The position numbers and the translations under genes are program-made. A model generated the notes under the pieces. The model was given only the letters and a program-made list of their open reading frames with translations, did no database searches and had not been told where the DNA came from. Shown piece after piece: positions 7,968 to 14,286 of a stretch of DNA of 28,218 nucleotides; position 1 is the first letter of the stretch; the number at the start of each line of letters is the position of its first letter. The stretch comes from JBKPRX01 sp046734795 (GTDB lineage Bacteria; Actinomycetota; Thermoleophilia; Gaiellales; Gaiellaceae), in contig JBKPRX010000111.1 of assembly GCA_046734795.1 (NCBI GenBank), forward strand, positions 1-28,218, written 5' to 3'.

Positions 7968-8156
7968 GGCTGGTTTGTGTCGATCGACTGCGACCACTAC
8001 TCGTCCACCATCGACGTGTTCGCGGAGATCCTGCCGCTGTGCCCGACCGGCTGCATGTCCTACTTCGACGACGCGGCGATCCACTACTGGTTTGATCGCG
8101 CAGGCGAAATGCAAGCCCTCCGCGCCGTAGACGAAGGACGATTCGGCGAACATTGA
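7968..8156 (+). pseudogene. C-terminal remnant, possibly of a methyltransferase-like protein
   Basis: The frame immediately right of the tRNA fragment encodes GWFVSIDCDHYSSTIDVFAE, then LCPTGCMSYFDDAAIHYWFD and a tail ending DEGRFGEH. The D-x-D-x-YSST and YFDD motifs resemble the C-terminal half of a family of SAM-dependent methyltransferase-like proteins of about 220 residues. This assignment is from memory and tentative. No N-terminal half or start signal exists upstream, where the frame runs into tRNA-derived sequence. The gene therefore appears truncated at the tRNA fragment. Confidence 0.5.
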
Positions 8157-8280
8157 CCGGCCGGGACCGCTGACACAAATCCCGCATGGTTACGCTCGAA
8201 TCGCAGCCGACCTTGCTGGGCCTGACACGCGCGTGAACGGGTTAGTAGGGTCGAATTGGCTCATCTCACAGGAGGTGCGG

Positions 8281-8583
8281 ATGCTGTTCCACGCGACGTG
8301 GGAGTTCCATCCCAGCAACAGTGAGGAGGCGATCCAGCGGAATCTCGCCTTCTTCTCACAGTGGAAGCCGCCGGACGGCTTCGAGTTCAAGGGCTTCTGG
8401 GGATTCGCGGACGGCTCTGGCGGCGTTGCGATCGTCGAGGCCGACAGCGCCGCGACGATCGCCAAGGCGACTGCGCCGTTTACGCCGTGGCTGCGATTCA
8501 GCACCACCCCGATCCTTCCGGTCGAGGAAGCGTCTGCAATCGCTGGCGAAGCGGCGGCGGCGCGTGCTTCTTTCGGCGGCTAG
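8281..8583 (+). CDS. DUF3303-type small protein
   Basis: A 100-residue cytosolic protein beginning MLFHATWEFHPSNSEEAIQR, with the middle block FKGFWGFADGSGGVAIVEAD and the end FSTTPILPVEEA. This matches the DUF3303 pattern (dimeric alpha-beta-barrel-like proteins, function unknown). A near-perfect ribosome binding site (AGGAGGTG, 8270-8277) precedes ATG 8281, so this start is preferred over an ATG 48 bases upstream in the same frame. It is followed within 12 bases by a large hairpin and so is probably monocistronic. Confidence 0.85.
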   Translation: MLFHATWEFHPSNSEEAIQRNLAFFSQWKPPDGFEFKGFWGFADGSGGVAIVEADSAATIAKATAPFTPWLRFSTTPILPVEEASAIAGEAAAARASFGG

Positions 8584-8594
8584 GTGAGGACTGA

Positions 8595-8635
8595 GGTGGC
8601 GGAGCGAGTTCCCAAAAGGGAGCCGTTCCGCCACC
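8595..8635 (+). terminator. Long hairpin after the DUF3303 gene
   Basis: GGTGGCGGA (8595-8603) pairs with TCCGCCACC (8627-8635). An inner stem of TTCCC against GGGAG closes an AAAA loop. There is no T-run after it. It is likely a transcription end signal. Confidence 0.65.
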
Positions 8636-8736
8636 GCTCGCATGGAGCGCGCCGGACTGACTGCCCTGCACGTGCCCCGGCGTCTAGCGCGTGCTGTTGC
8701 GAGGCGTAGCGTCAGTTGCGCCGGCGCGGCGACCGG

Positions 8737-9003
8737 CTAGCAGCGGTAGGTACGGATGAGCGAAATCGTGTCGGCCGTTGAGCTACCAAGAAAGTAGCCC
8801 GGTCCTGCCGAGGCGCCCGGATTCCCCGACGCGCCGTTTGGACCGCTGTAGTGATCAGCCATGGCAACGACCAAGCCGCTGCAGCTCGGCGTTCCAGGCT
8901 CCGGGTCAGGGCTCTCCGCTGGGCTTGCGAGTGCTGCTCCGGTCGACGCGCTGATGAGCGCCGCCGCGGTAACAGAAAGGACGATCAGCCGGATCGTCGA
9001 CAT
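8737..9003 (-). CDS. Small secreted protein with one Cys pair
   Basis: An 88-residue product with a clear signal peptide (MSTIRLIVLSVTAAALISAS, cleavage probably after ALA near residue 26). The mature part is about 60 residues: a Pro/Glu-rich linker, then SCSGLVVAMADHYSGPNGAS and AGPGYFLGSSTADTI, ending in RTYRC. Two cysteines (near the start of the mature domain and at the last residue) could form a disulfide outside the cell. A ribosome binding site (GGGGGAGGA) lies about 9 bases before the ATG. Function unknown. Confidence 0.8.
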   Translation of the reverse strand: MSTIRLIVLSVTAAALISASTGAALASPAESPDPEPGTPSCSGLVVAMADHYSGPNGASGNPGASAGPGYFLGSSTADTISLIRTYRC

Positions 9004-9178
9004 ACGCGAAAATCCTCCCCCGCTCGACCGCCGTCGAGCACCGCATTACGTCCTCTCACCTTCAGCCGTTTCCGATTCGGCTCAACCCCCAACCGAGGGT
9101 TTCGTTCAGTACTACTCGCGCTAGGCCAGCGCGACGCTGTACACGCGCCGGTAAACCCTGATCGAGTTCGCCGCGATC

Positions 9179-9270
9179 TCACGGCGCGGATTTAAGCGTC
9201 ACCTTCCCGTCGCAGACGAGGTCGTGCAGCTTGTTCTCGAGCTTGTCCTTCGCCCGATAGCCCGGGTGTG
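9179..9270 (-). pseudogene. C-terminal fragment of an unidentified protein
   Basis: On the minus strand the frame ends PGYRAKDKLENKLHDLVCDG KVTLKSAP at a TGA (9181-9179). The amphipathic pattern KDxLENKLHxLVCxGKxxL resembles the C-terminus of a group of actinobacterial secreted or hypothetical proteins. Upstream the frame becomes Arg-rich and loses similarity, with no start codon or ribosome binding site, so only a gene tail seems left. Low certainty. Confidence 0.4.
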
Positions 9271-9344
9271 CTCGGCGCTGTCGACCGCGCGGGCTTGACC
9301 CGCACGCGACATGACTGGGTAAGAGAACATGGCCCTGGGGCGGT

Positions 9345-10172
9345 TCAACCTGGCCTCGCAGTTGGGTCGGCGATGCGCTGGCCCCGGGCGTAGATGATTG
9401 TGTACAGACTGGGGTCGATCGACTCCGCGCTCTCCTTCGCGAGTGCTTCTTCCAGGGAGAGCCAAAGGAGCCGGGTCACGGAGCCTGCATGCCGCTGGGC
9501 GACCTTCACGCAGCGGAGGCAATACCACTCGAGGCGTTCGACCTCGATTCCAGCCTCGCTCATTGCTTCTCTGAGTTCGCTCTTGCGCAAGCCACGCTCC
9601 CATTCGCCGCTGACGAGGGTGTCGCCGACTCTTCCTACGGCCGGCACCCGTCGACGTAGTGCCGCATAAGCGCGCTTCCCTGTAAGCCGCGCTCGCTTTC
9701 CGAAATTGGCGCGCACGTCACCCGAGTCGCACGTTAGGAAGAGTGTTCCGCCGGGTCGAAGAACACGGCCCATCTCACAAAGTGCGTCGCGCCAGTCGTG
9801 AAGGTGCTCGAGCACTTGAGTGCTCGCAACCACATCGAACGAGGCCTCGCCAAAGGCCGCAGTGAGTCGGGATGCACTGACGTGGCGGAGCTCGACGTCG
9901 AGCCGAAGCTCGCGCGCACGAGCCTCGGTGCGATCTAGGCCCGCTATGTCGACACCGACAAGCTCGACCAGGTCGCGAAGCGGAACGAACGGCTGCCAGA
10001 GGTTGAGAGGTTCGGGTCCGGCGCAGCCGACGTCAAGAACGCGAAGACGCCCTAGCCGTGACACGAGCGCCGCAAGATCGAGCGTCAAACGAAGCTTCGC
10101 CGAGTTGCCCGTAAGCGACTCGGCCGCCAGTCCGCTCTCTTGGAATTCCTCTAGCGCTGACCCGGGGGGCAC
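9345..10172 (-). CDS. Class I SAM-dependent methyltransferase
   Basis: About 275 residues from GTG 10172. The Rossmann SAM-binding core is clear: VLDVGCAGPEP (motif I), VGVDIAGLD (acidic motif II), FDVVASTQVLEHLHDWRDAL (motif IV region) and VLRPGGTLFLTCDSG (post-motif). This is the Methyltransf_11 type, seen in small-molecule, sugar or lipid methyltransferases; the substrate cannot be told. The C-terminal half has LVSGEWERGLRKSELREAM and a Cys-containing segment. The frame stays open to an ATG at 10277, but those extra residues (SRRRESNPPTDSL) come from tRNA-like DNA, so a start after it is preferred. No good ribosome binding site precedes 10172, and the N-terminus may have been rebuilt by recombination. 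Confidence 0.8.
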   Translation of the reverse strand: MPPGSALEEFQESGLAAESLTGNSAKLRLTLDLAALVSRLGRLRVLDVGCAGPEPLNLWQPFVPLRDLVELVGVDIAGLDRTEARARELRLDVELRHVSASRLTAAFGEASFDVVASTQVLEHLHDWRDALCEMGRVLRPGGTLFLTCDSGDVRANFGKRARLTGKRAYAALRRRVPAVGRVGDTLVSGEWERGLRKSELREAMSEAGIEVERLEWYCLRCVKVAQRHAGSVTRLLWLSLEEALAKESAESIDPSLYTIIYARGQRIADPTARPG

Positions 10173-10513
10173 CCGGCCGAGCTTAGTCCCCGCGACAAGA
10201 GAATCTGTAGGTGGGTTCGACTCCCGGCGCCTGGATCGCTCCCGCGAGCGCGGATTCTGTGAAGGCCTCGACTTCACCGGGCTCGCGCCGAATTAGCGGC
10301 CGGGACGGGGGAGAGCTTCCGTCAGGCGCGTCGGCGCCACATCGTCCAACTTGACATAACGTCGGTTATCGTGCGTGCGCGGAGGGCCGAAGCGCTGAGG
10401 GGATCGAAGACATGTCGATTGTCGCCAGGACTTGCGTTCCACAGGGGAATCGTGTTTGGGTCTAGGTACGGCGCGGAACACCGGCAAGGCTGGGGCGTCC
10501 GCGGCGAGACCTT
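10173..10513. other. Intergenic spacer between methyltransferase and sigma factor
   Basis: This 340-bp spacer separates divergent genes. It holds a T-arm-like stretch (about 10209-10230, GGTGGGTTCGACTCCCGGCG), a small inverted repeat at 10356-10369, and presumably the promoter of the sigma gene, for which I cannot pick convincing -35/-10 boxes. No ORF is credible here. Confidence 0.5.
10356..10369. promoter_or_regulatory. Inverted repeat ATAAC-GTCG-GTTAT, possible operator
   Basis: A 5-bp perfect dyad overlaps a TTGACA hexamer (10351-10356) about 150 bases before the sigma gene start. The dyad could be a regulator site. Its role is unknown, and a chance origin cannot be excluded. Confidence 0.3.
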
Positions 10514-11563
10514 ATGACAGTCGAGATCGAGACGATTCTCCGCAACGAGGAACTGCAGGCCCTCCTCGAAGCAGCCGAGACAAGCGGACAAGTCCGGCAA
10601 CCCGAGCTTCAGGAGATCCTCGAGCCGCTCGAACTCGATCCGCTCGAGACTGACGCGCTCTACAACGAGCTCGAGCGTCGCGGTCTCGAACTCGTCGAGG
10701 AGCCCGAGAAAGAGCCGGTACCGGTGCCGGCAGTGCAACCGACGGAGACGACGACCGATGCACTGCAGCTCTTTCTCCGCGAAGCAGGTCGTCATGCACT
10801 CCTCACCGCCGCACAAGAAGTCGAGCTCGCGAAGCGAATCGAGCGCGGCGACATGCAGGCGAAGCAGACGATGATCCAGTCGAACCTGCGCCTCGTCGTC
10901 TCGATCGCGAAGAACTACCGGAACCAGGGCCTTCCGTTTCTCGACCTGATCCAGGAAGGAACGCTTGGCCTCATCCGAGCCGTCGAGAAGTTCGACTGGC
11001 GACGCGGCTACAAGTTCTCCACGTACGCAACGTGGTGGATCCGGCAGGCGGTTGCGCGCGCGCTCGCCGACAAGGCGCGAACGATCCGCATGCCCGTGCA
11101 CGTGGTCGAGCGGCTCCAGAAGATGAACCGCGCAGAGCGGACGCTCTGGATGGAGCTCGGCCGCGAACCGACGCTCGACGAGATCGCCGAAGAGGCGAGC
11201 CTTCCGATCGAGCAAGCTCGCGAGGTGCGCGCCGCCGCCCGCGCATCTGCGAGTCTCGACCAGCCGGTCGGCGAGCAAGAGGACGCCGTGTTCGGAGATT
11301 TCGTCGCGGGCGACGACCCACTTCCCGAAGAGAAGGTCGAGGTGTCGCTGCGAAGCCAGGCACTCGTCTCGGCGTTGCAGGCGCTACCGGATCGCGAGCG
11401 GCAAGTGCTGGTTCTCCGCTACGGCCTCCTCGACGAGGAGCCGAAGACGCTCGAGGAGATCGGCCGCCGCCTCGGCCTCACGCGGGAGCGGGTCCGTCAA
11501 ATCGAGCTCGAGTCTCTGCGCAGGCTTGCAGGCCTGCGCGAGATGCAAGTCGTCGCGGGCTAG
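10514..11563 (+). CDS. RNA polymerase sigma-70 factor (RpoD/SigA family)
   Basis: A 349-residue sigma factor that would direct RNA polymerase to promoters. The N-terminal part (1-75) is acidic and resembles a shortened region 1.1. Region 1.2 follows (ALQLFLREAGRHALLTAAQE). Region 2 contains NLRLVVSIAKNYRNQGLPFL, DLIQEGTLGLIRAVEKFDW and YKFSTYATWWIRQAVARAL. Region 3 includes RMPVHVVERLQKMNRAER. Region 4 has a helix-turn-helix KTLEEIGRRLGLTRERVRQI. The C-terminus diverges from the usual RpoD ending, suggesting a group 2 (SigB/HrdB-like) factor as easily as the housekeeping one. The ribosome binding site is weak. The gene is convergent with a second sigma gene and the two share the CTAG at their ends. 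Confidence 0.95.
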   Translation: MTVEIETILRNEELQALLEAAETSGQVRQPELQEILEPLELDPLETDALYNELERRGLELVEEPEKEPVPVPAVQPTETTTDALQLFLREAGRHALLTAAQEVELAKRIERGDMQAKQTMIQSNLRLVVSIAKNYRNQGLPFLDLIQEGTLGLIRAVEKFDWRRGYKFSTYATWWIRQAVARALADKARTIRMPVHVVERLQKMNRAERTLWMELGREPTLDEIAEEASLPIEQAREVRAAARASASLDQPVGEQEDAVFGDFVAGDDPLPEEKVEVSLRSQALVSALQALPDRERQVLVLRYGLLDEEPKTLEEIGRRLGLTRERVRQIELESLRRLAGLREMQVVAG

Positions 11564-12543
11564 GCGCGCAGGTACAGCTCGAGATCGGGCGCTGCGAGTC
11601 TGAGCTCGCGGAGCGCGCGCGCTTCGAGCTGCCGAACTCGTTCGCGTGTGATGCCGAGGCGCGTGCCGACTTCTTCGAGCGTTTGCGGTGTCTCGCCGTC
11701 GAGGCCGAACCGAAGCGCCAGCACTTTGCGCATGCGCGGATTGAGCCGCGCGATCGCGAGTGCGAGCTCGCGCGAGCGGAGCCGCTTCGCGGTCAGCTCG
11801 TCCGGGTGCTCGGAGTGGATGTCCTCGATCAGATCGCCGTAGAGGCTCTCCCCGTCCCCCACCGGCGTCTCGAGGCTCACCGGATCCTCGACAAGATCGA
11901 GCAGCTCCTGGACGCGCTTCTCCGGAAAGCCGCTCTCCTTTGCAAGCTCGGCCTGCGTCGGCTCGCGATTCAGCTTCTGCGCGAGCTGCCTGCGCGCGCG
12001 CATGAGGCGCCGAACCTGATCAGCGACGTGGACCGGTAGACGGATCGTCCGGCCCTGATCGGCGAGCGCTCGCGTGATCGCCTGCCGAATCCACCAGGTC
12101 GCATACGTCGAAAGCTTGTAGCCCATCTTGTAGTCGAACTTCTCGACCGCGCGGATCAAGCCGAGGTTGCCCTCCTGAATGAGATCGAGAAGCGGCACCC
12201 CCGTCTTCGTGTAGTTGCGCGTGATCGACATGACGAGGCGCAGATTCGCCTCGATCAAGCGTCGCTTCGCTGCTTCGTCGCCGGCGTCCTTACGCCGCGC
12301 GAGCTCGCGCTCTTCTTCACGCGTCAGCAGCGGGCCGTCGCCGATCTGTCGGACGTACAGCTTCAGTGGATCCTGCGTCTCGGTCGCGGGCGCTGCAGCT
12401 TCCGCCTCTTCGGCGTCCTCTGCCTCCGCTTCGACTTCGACGGCTTCGGCGTCGTCGAGTGCAGGCAGAAGCTCCAGGTGCGGCTCCGACTGCGTCGGCG
12501 GCTGCTGATCTGGAAGGGCCTCGGGGAGCGGCCGCTGCTCCAT
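11560..12543 (-). CDS. RNA polymerase sigma-70 factor (RpoD/SigA family), second copy
   Basis: A 327-residue sigma factor. The N-terminus (1-58) is a low-complexity Glu/Ala/Pro-rich segment. Region 1.2 starts at DPLKLYVRQIGDGPLLTREE, region 2 has NLRLVMSITRNYTKTGVPLL, DLIQEGNLGLIRAVEKFDYK and STYATWWIRQAITRALADQ, and region 4 ends with a helix-turn-helix QTLEEVGTRLGITRERVRQL. No full region 1.1 or non-conserved insert is present, so it looks like a compact primary or group 2 factor. The ATG at 12543 has no clear ribosome binding site, so a leaderless or unusual initiation is possible. It faces the other sigma gene, with overlapping stop codons. Confidence 0.95.
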   Translation of the reverse strand: MEQRPLPEALPDQQPPTQSEPHLELLPALDDAEAVEVEAEAEDAEEAEAAAPATETQDPLKLYVRQIGDGPLLTREEERELARRKDAGDEAAKRRLIEANLRLVMSITRNYTKTGVPLLDLIQEGNLGLIRAVEKFDYKMGYKLSTYATWWIRQAITRALADQGRTIRLPVHVADQVRRLMRARRQLAQKLNREPTQAELAKESGFPEKRVQELLDLVEDPVSLETPVGDGESLYGDLIEDIHSEHPDELTAKRLRSRELALAIARLNPRMRKVLALRFGLDGETPQTLEEVGTRLGITRERVRQLEARALRELRLAAPDLELYLRA

Positions 12544-12727
12544 ACGCTGGGCTATCGGTCTTCGGAACTGCGATCTTGAGGGACCGAACCCCCTGCGAGG
12601 GATCGAGGGCTGGCCGCCGAAGCGGTCGCTAACTTGACCTGGACGCGTGCGTCATAACAGTGACGGAGGGAATGACGACTCCGGGGGTCGAGCGGCCATG
12701 CGGGGCCGCCGATGAGAAACGCAAGCT

Positions 12728-13522
12728 ATGTGCGGAATCGCTGGATACAGCCTGAGCGCAGGCAGCGAGCTCGATCGGACGCTCGCAGCCCAGTCCCTGC
12801 TCGCAGGGATCGCCGAGCGCGGCGCCGACGCCGTCGGCTATGCGCATCGAGCGGTCGGCGAACGGATCTCGGTCTCGAAGCAGCGAACCGGCGCGAGCGC
12901 CCTCCTCGAACGGATCGACATCCCGGCGAACGCGACCGAGGCACTGCTCCACGTGCGCGACTACACGAAGGGCCATCCGTCGATCGAGGCCAACAACCAC
13001 CCGATCCGCCACGGTGGGGTCGTCGGCATCCACAACGGGATCGTCGTCAACGACGACGACCTGTTCGCGTCGCAGGGCATCGAGCGCGAGCGGCCTGAGA
13101 TGACCGTGGACTCGGAGATCATCTTCGCGCTCGCGGAGCGCAACCGCGGCCGAACCGCCCGGACGCTCGAGTCGCTGCGCGGATCGATGGCGACTGCGTG
13201 GCTCGACGAGGAACGCCCCGGACTCTTTCTCGCGCGCGGCATGGGCCGCCCACTGTGGGTCGGCCGCGGCTCGGTGGGCCTCTTCTTCGCTTCGACGAAG
13301 GCTGCGCTCGAGCTCGCCGAGCGCTACCTCGAGCTTCGGCTCCGAAAGCGCGAGCTCGCAATCGGCACGCTCGTCGCCGTCGTCGACGGTCGGATCTCGG
13401 CCGAGGAACGGTTTACGCCCGACCTCTCGTTCGTCGAGGAAGATCCGCTGCCGGCGGTGCGTGCTCCCGACGAGCGCGCGTCCTGCCTACAGGTTCTCGC
13501 CGCCGTCGCTGCTGCGGCCTAG
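12728..13522 (+). CDS. Stand-alone class II glutamine amidotransferase domain protein
   Basis: A 264-residue protein starting MCGIAGY, with Cys2 as the expected N-terminal nucleophile after Met removal. Further amidotransferase marks are the VRDYTKGHPSIEANNHPI segment, GVVGIHNGIVVNDDDLF and the acidic DSEIIFALAE. These match the glutaminase half of GlmS/PurF-type (Ntn) enzymes, which release ammonia from glutamine. No SIS or phosphoribosyltransferase domain follows, and the C-terminal 40 residues are unremarkable, so it is not GlmS or PurF. The ammonia acceptor is unknown. Its TAG overlaps the stop of the convergent downstream gene (CTAG, 13519-13522). The ribosome binding site is weak. Confidence 0.88.
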   Translation: MCGIAGYSLSAGSELDRTLAAQSLLAGIAERGADAVGYAHRAVGERISVSKQRTGASALLERIDIPANATEALLHVRDYTKGHPSIEANNHPIRHGGVVGIHNGIVVNDDDLFASQGIERERPEMTVDSEIIFALAERNRGRTARTLESLRGSMATAWLDEERPGLFLARGMGRPLWVGRGSVGLFFASTKAALELAERYLELRLRKRELAIGTLVAVVDGRISAEERFTPDLSFVEEDPLPAVRAPDERASCLQVLAAVAAAA

Positions 13523-14205
13523 CGCCGAACTTTTCCGTCGGCCGTGACGGTTGCGCCCTGCTCACGCAGGCGCTCGGCGACGAGGAACTGGAACGTCGAC
13601 CACGCGCCGCGTTTCGCGTCGAGCATCCGGTAGACCTGCCACTCCGTCAGCAGCGTCTCGTCGTCGCGGCGTGCTTCCGCCCAGTCGGCGAACTTCGGCA
13701 GCCGGCTGAGCTTCCGCGCGAGGGCGACGCCTTGGTCGAGCGCGCGCTCGAGCCGCTCCTCCCCCACCGGCACGTCGAAGCCGGCTTCCCGCAAGGCATT
13801 CGTGAGCGAGCCGAAGGTGTGCCAGTAGAGCGACTTCGACGGCATCGACCCGCGCCGTCCGTCGATGTCCTTGGCTGTCGGCGGCCGGCCGAGCTCCTCG
13901 CCGAGGTCACGGAGAAGCTGCAGCAGCTCAGCTCTTGTCGCAAACCGGCGCGGCACGAGCCCCGCTTCTCGCTTCGCGGCATTCCAGCTGCCGAAGTGCT
14001 CGATCACCGTCTGCGGATGCACGGTCGTCTGCGGGTCGGCGACAAACTCGCGCATCGTGGGCGACCGTCCGAGCCGCTCGGCAGACTCGCGGAGCTCGTC
14101 CAGAATCTGCTCGTCCGTGTACCGCTTGCGGATACCCGCTCGAAACGCAGCGAGCGCGTCCGGATCGATCTCCTTCAGCGCGCGGAACTCTCGCTTCCGG
14201 GCCAT
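13519..14205 (-). CDS. Protein with homing-endonuclease-associated repeats
   Basis: A 228-residue basic protein without an HNH or LAGLIDADG nuclease motif. Two clear repeats of about 55 residues are visible: one with YTDEQILDELRESAERLGRS, ending FGSWNAAKREAGL (about 29-83), the other with LLQLLRDLGEELGRPPTAKD, ending FGSLTNALREAGF (about 89-143). A weaker third unit may follow (LPKFADWAEARRDDETLLTE). The 'S-P-T' plus 'FGSW-x-AxxxAG' pattern is that of HNH_repeat modules, thought to bind DNA. The likely role is a DNA-binding or regulatory protein; the target is unknown. A TATCCT hexamer lies 8 bases before the ATG, hinting at a leaderless transcript. Confidence 0.8.
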   Translation of the reverse strand: MARKREFRALKEIDPDALAAFRAGIRKRYTDEQILDELRESAERLGRSPTMREFVADPQTTVHPQTVIEHFGSWNAAKREAGLVPRRFATRAELLQLLRDLGEELGRPPTAKDIDGRRGSMPSKSLYWHTFGSLTNALREAGFDVPVGEERLERALDQGVALARKLSRLPKFADWAEARRDDETLLTEWQVYRMLDAKRGAWSTFQFLVAERLREQGATVTADGKVRR

Positions 14206-14286
14206 GTCAAGAAGGATAGAGCGTTTTGGAAGAGCCGCAAGAAGGCCTGAGCAGACCTGGCTCCGGGGAGCCGGCGGGTGTGCGTA

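Noticed and set aside
10173..10277. N-terminal extension of the methyltransferase to ATG 10277
   Set aside because: The extension translates T-arm-like DNA (RRRESNPPTDSL) and is Arg-rich and unlike the rest of the protein.
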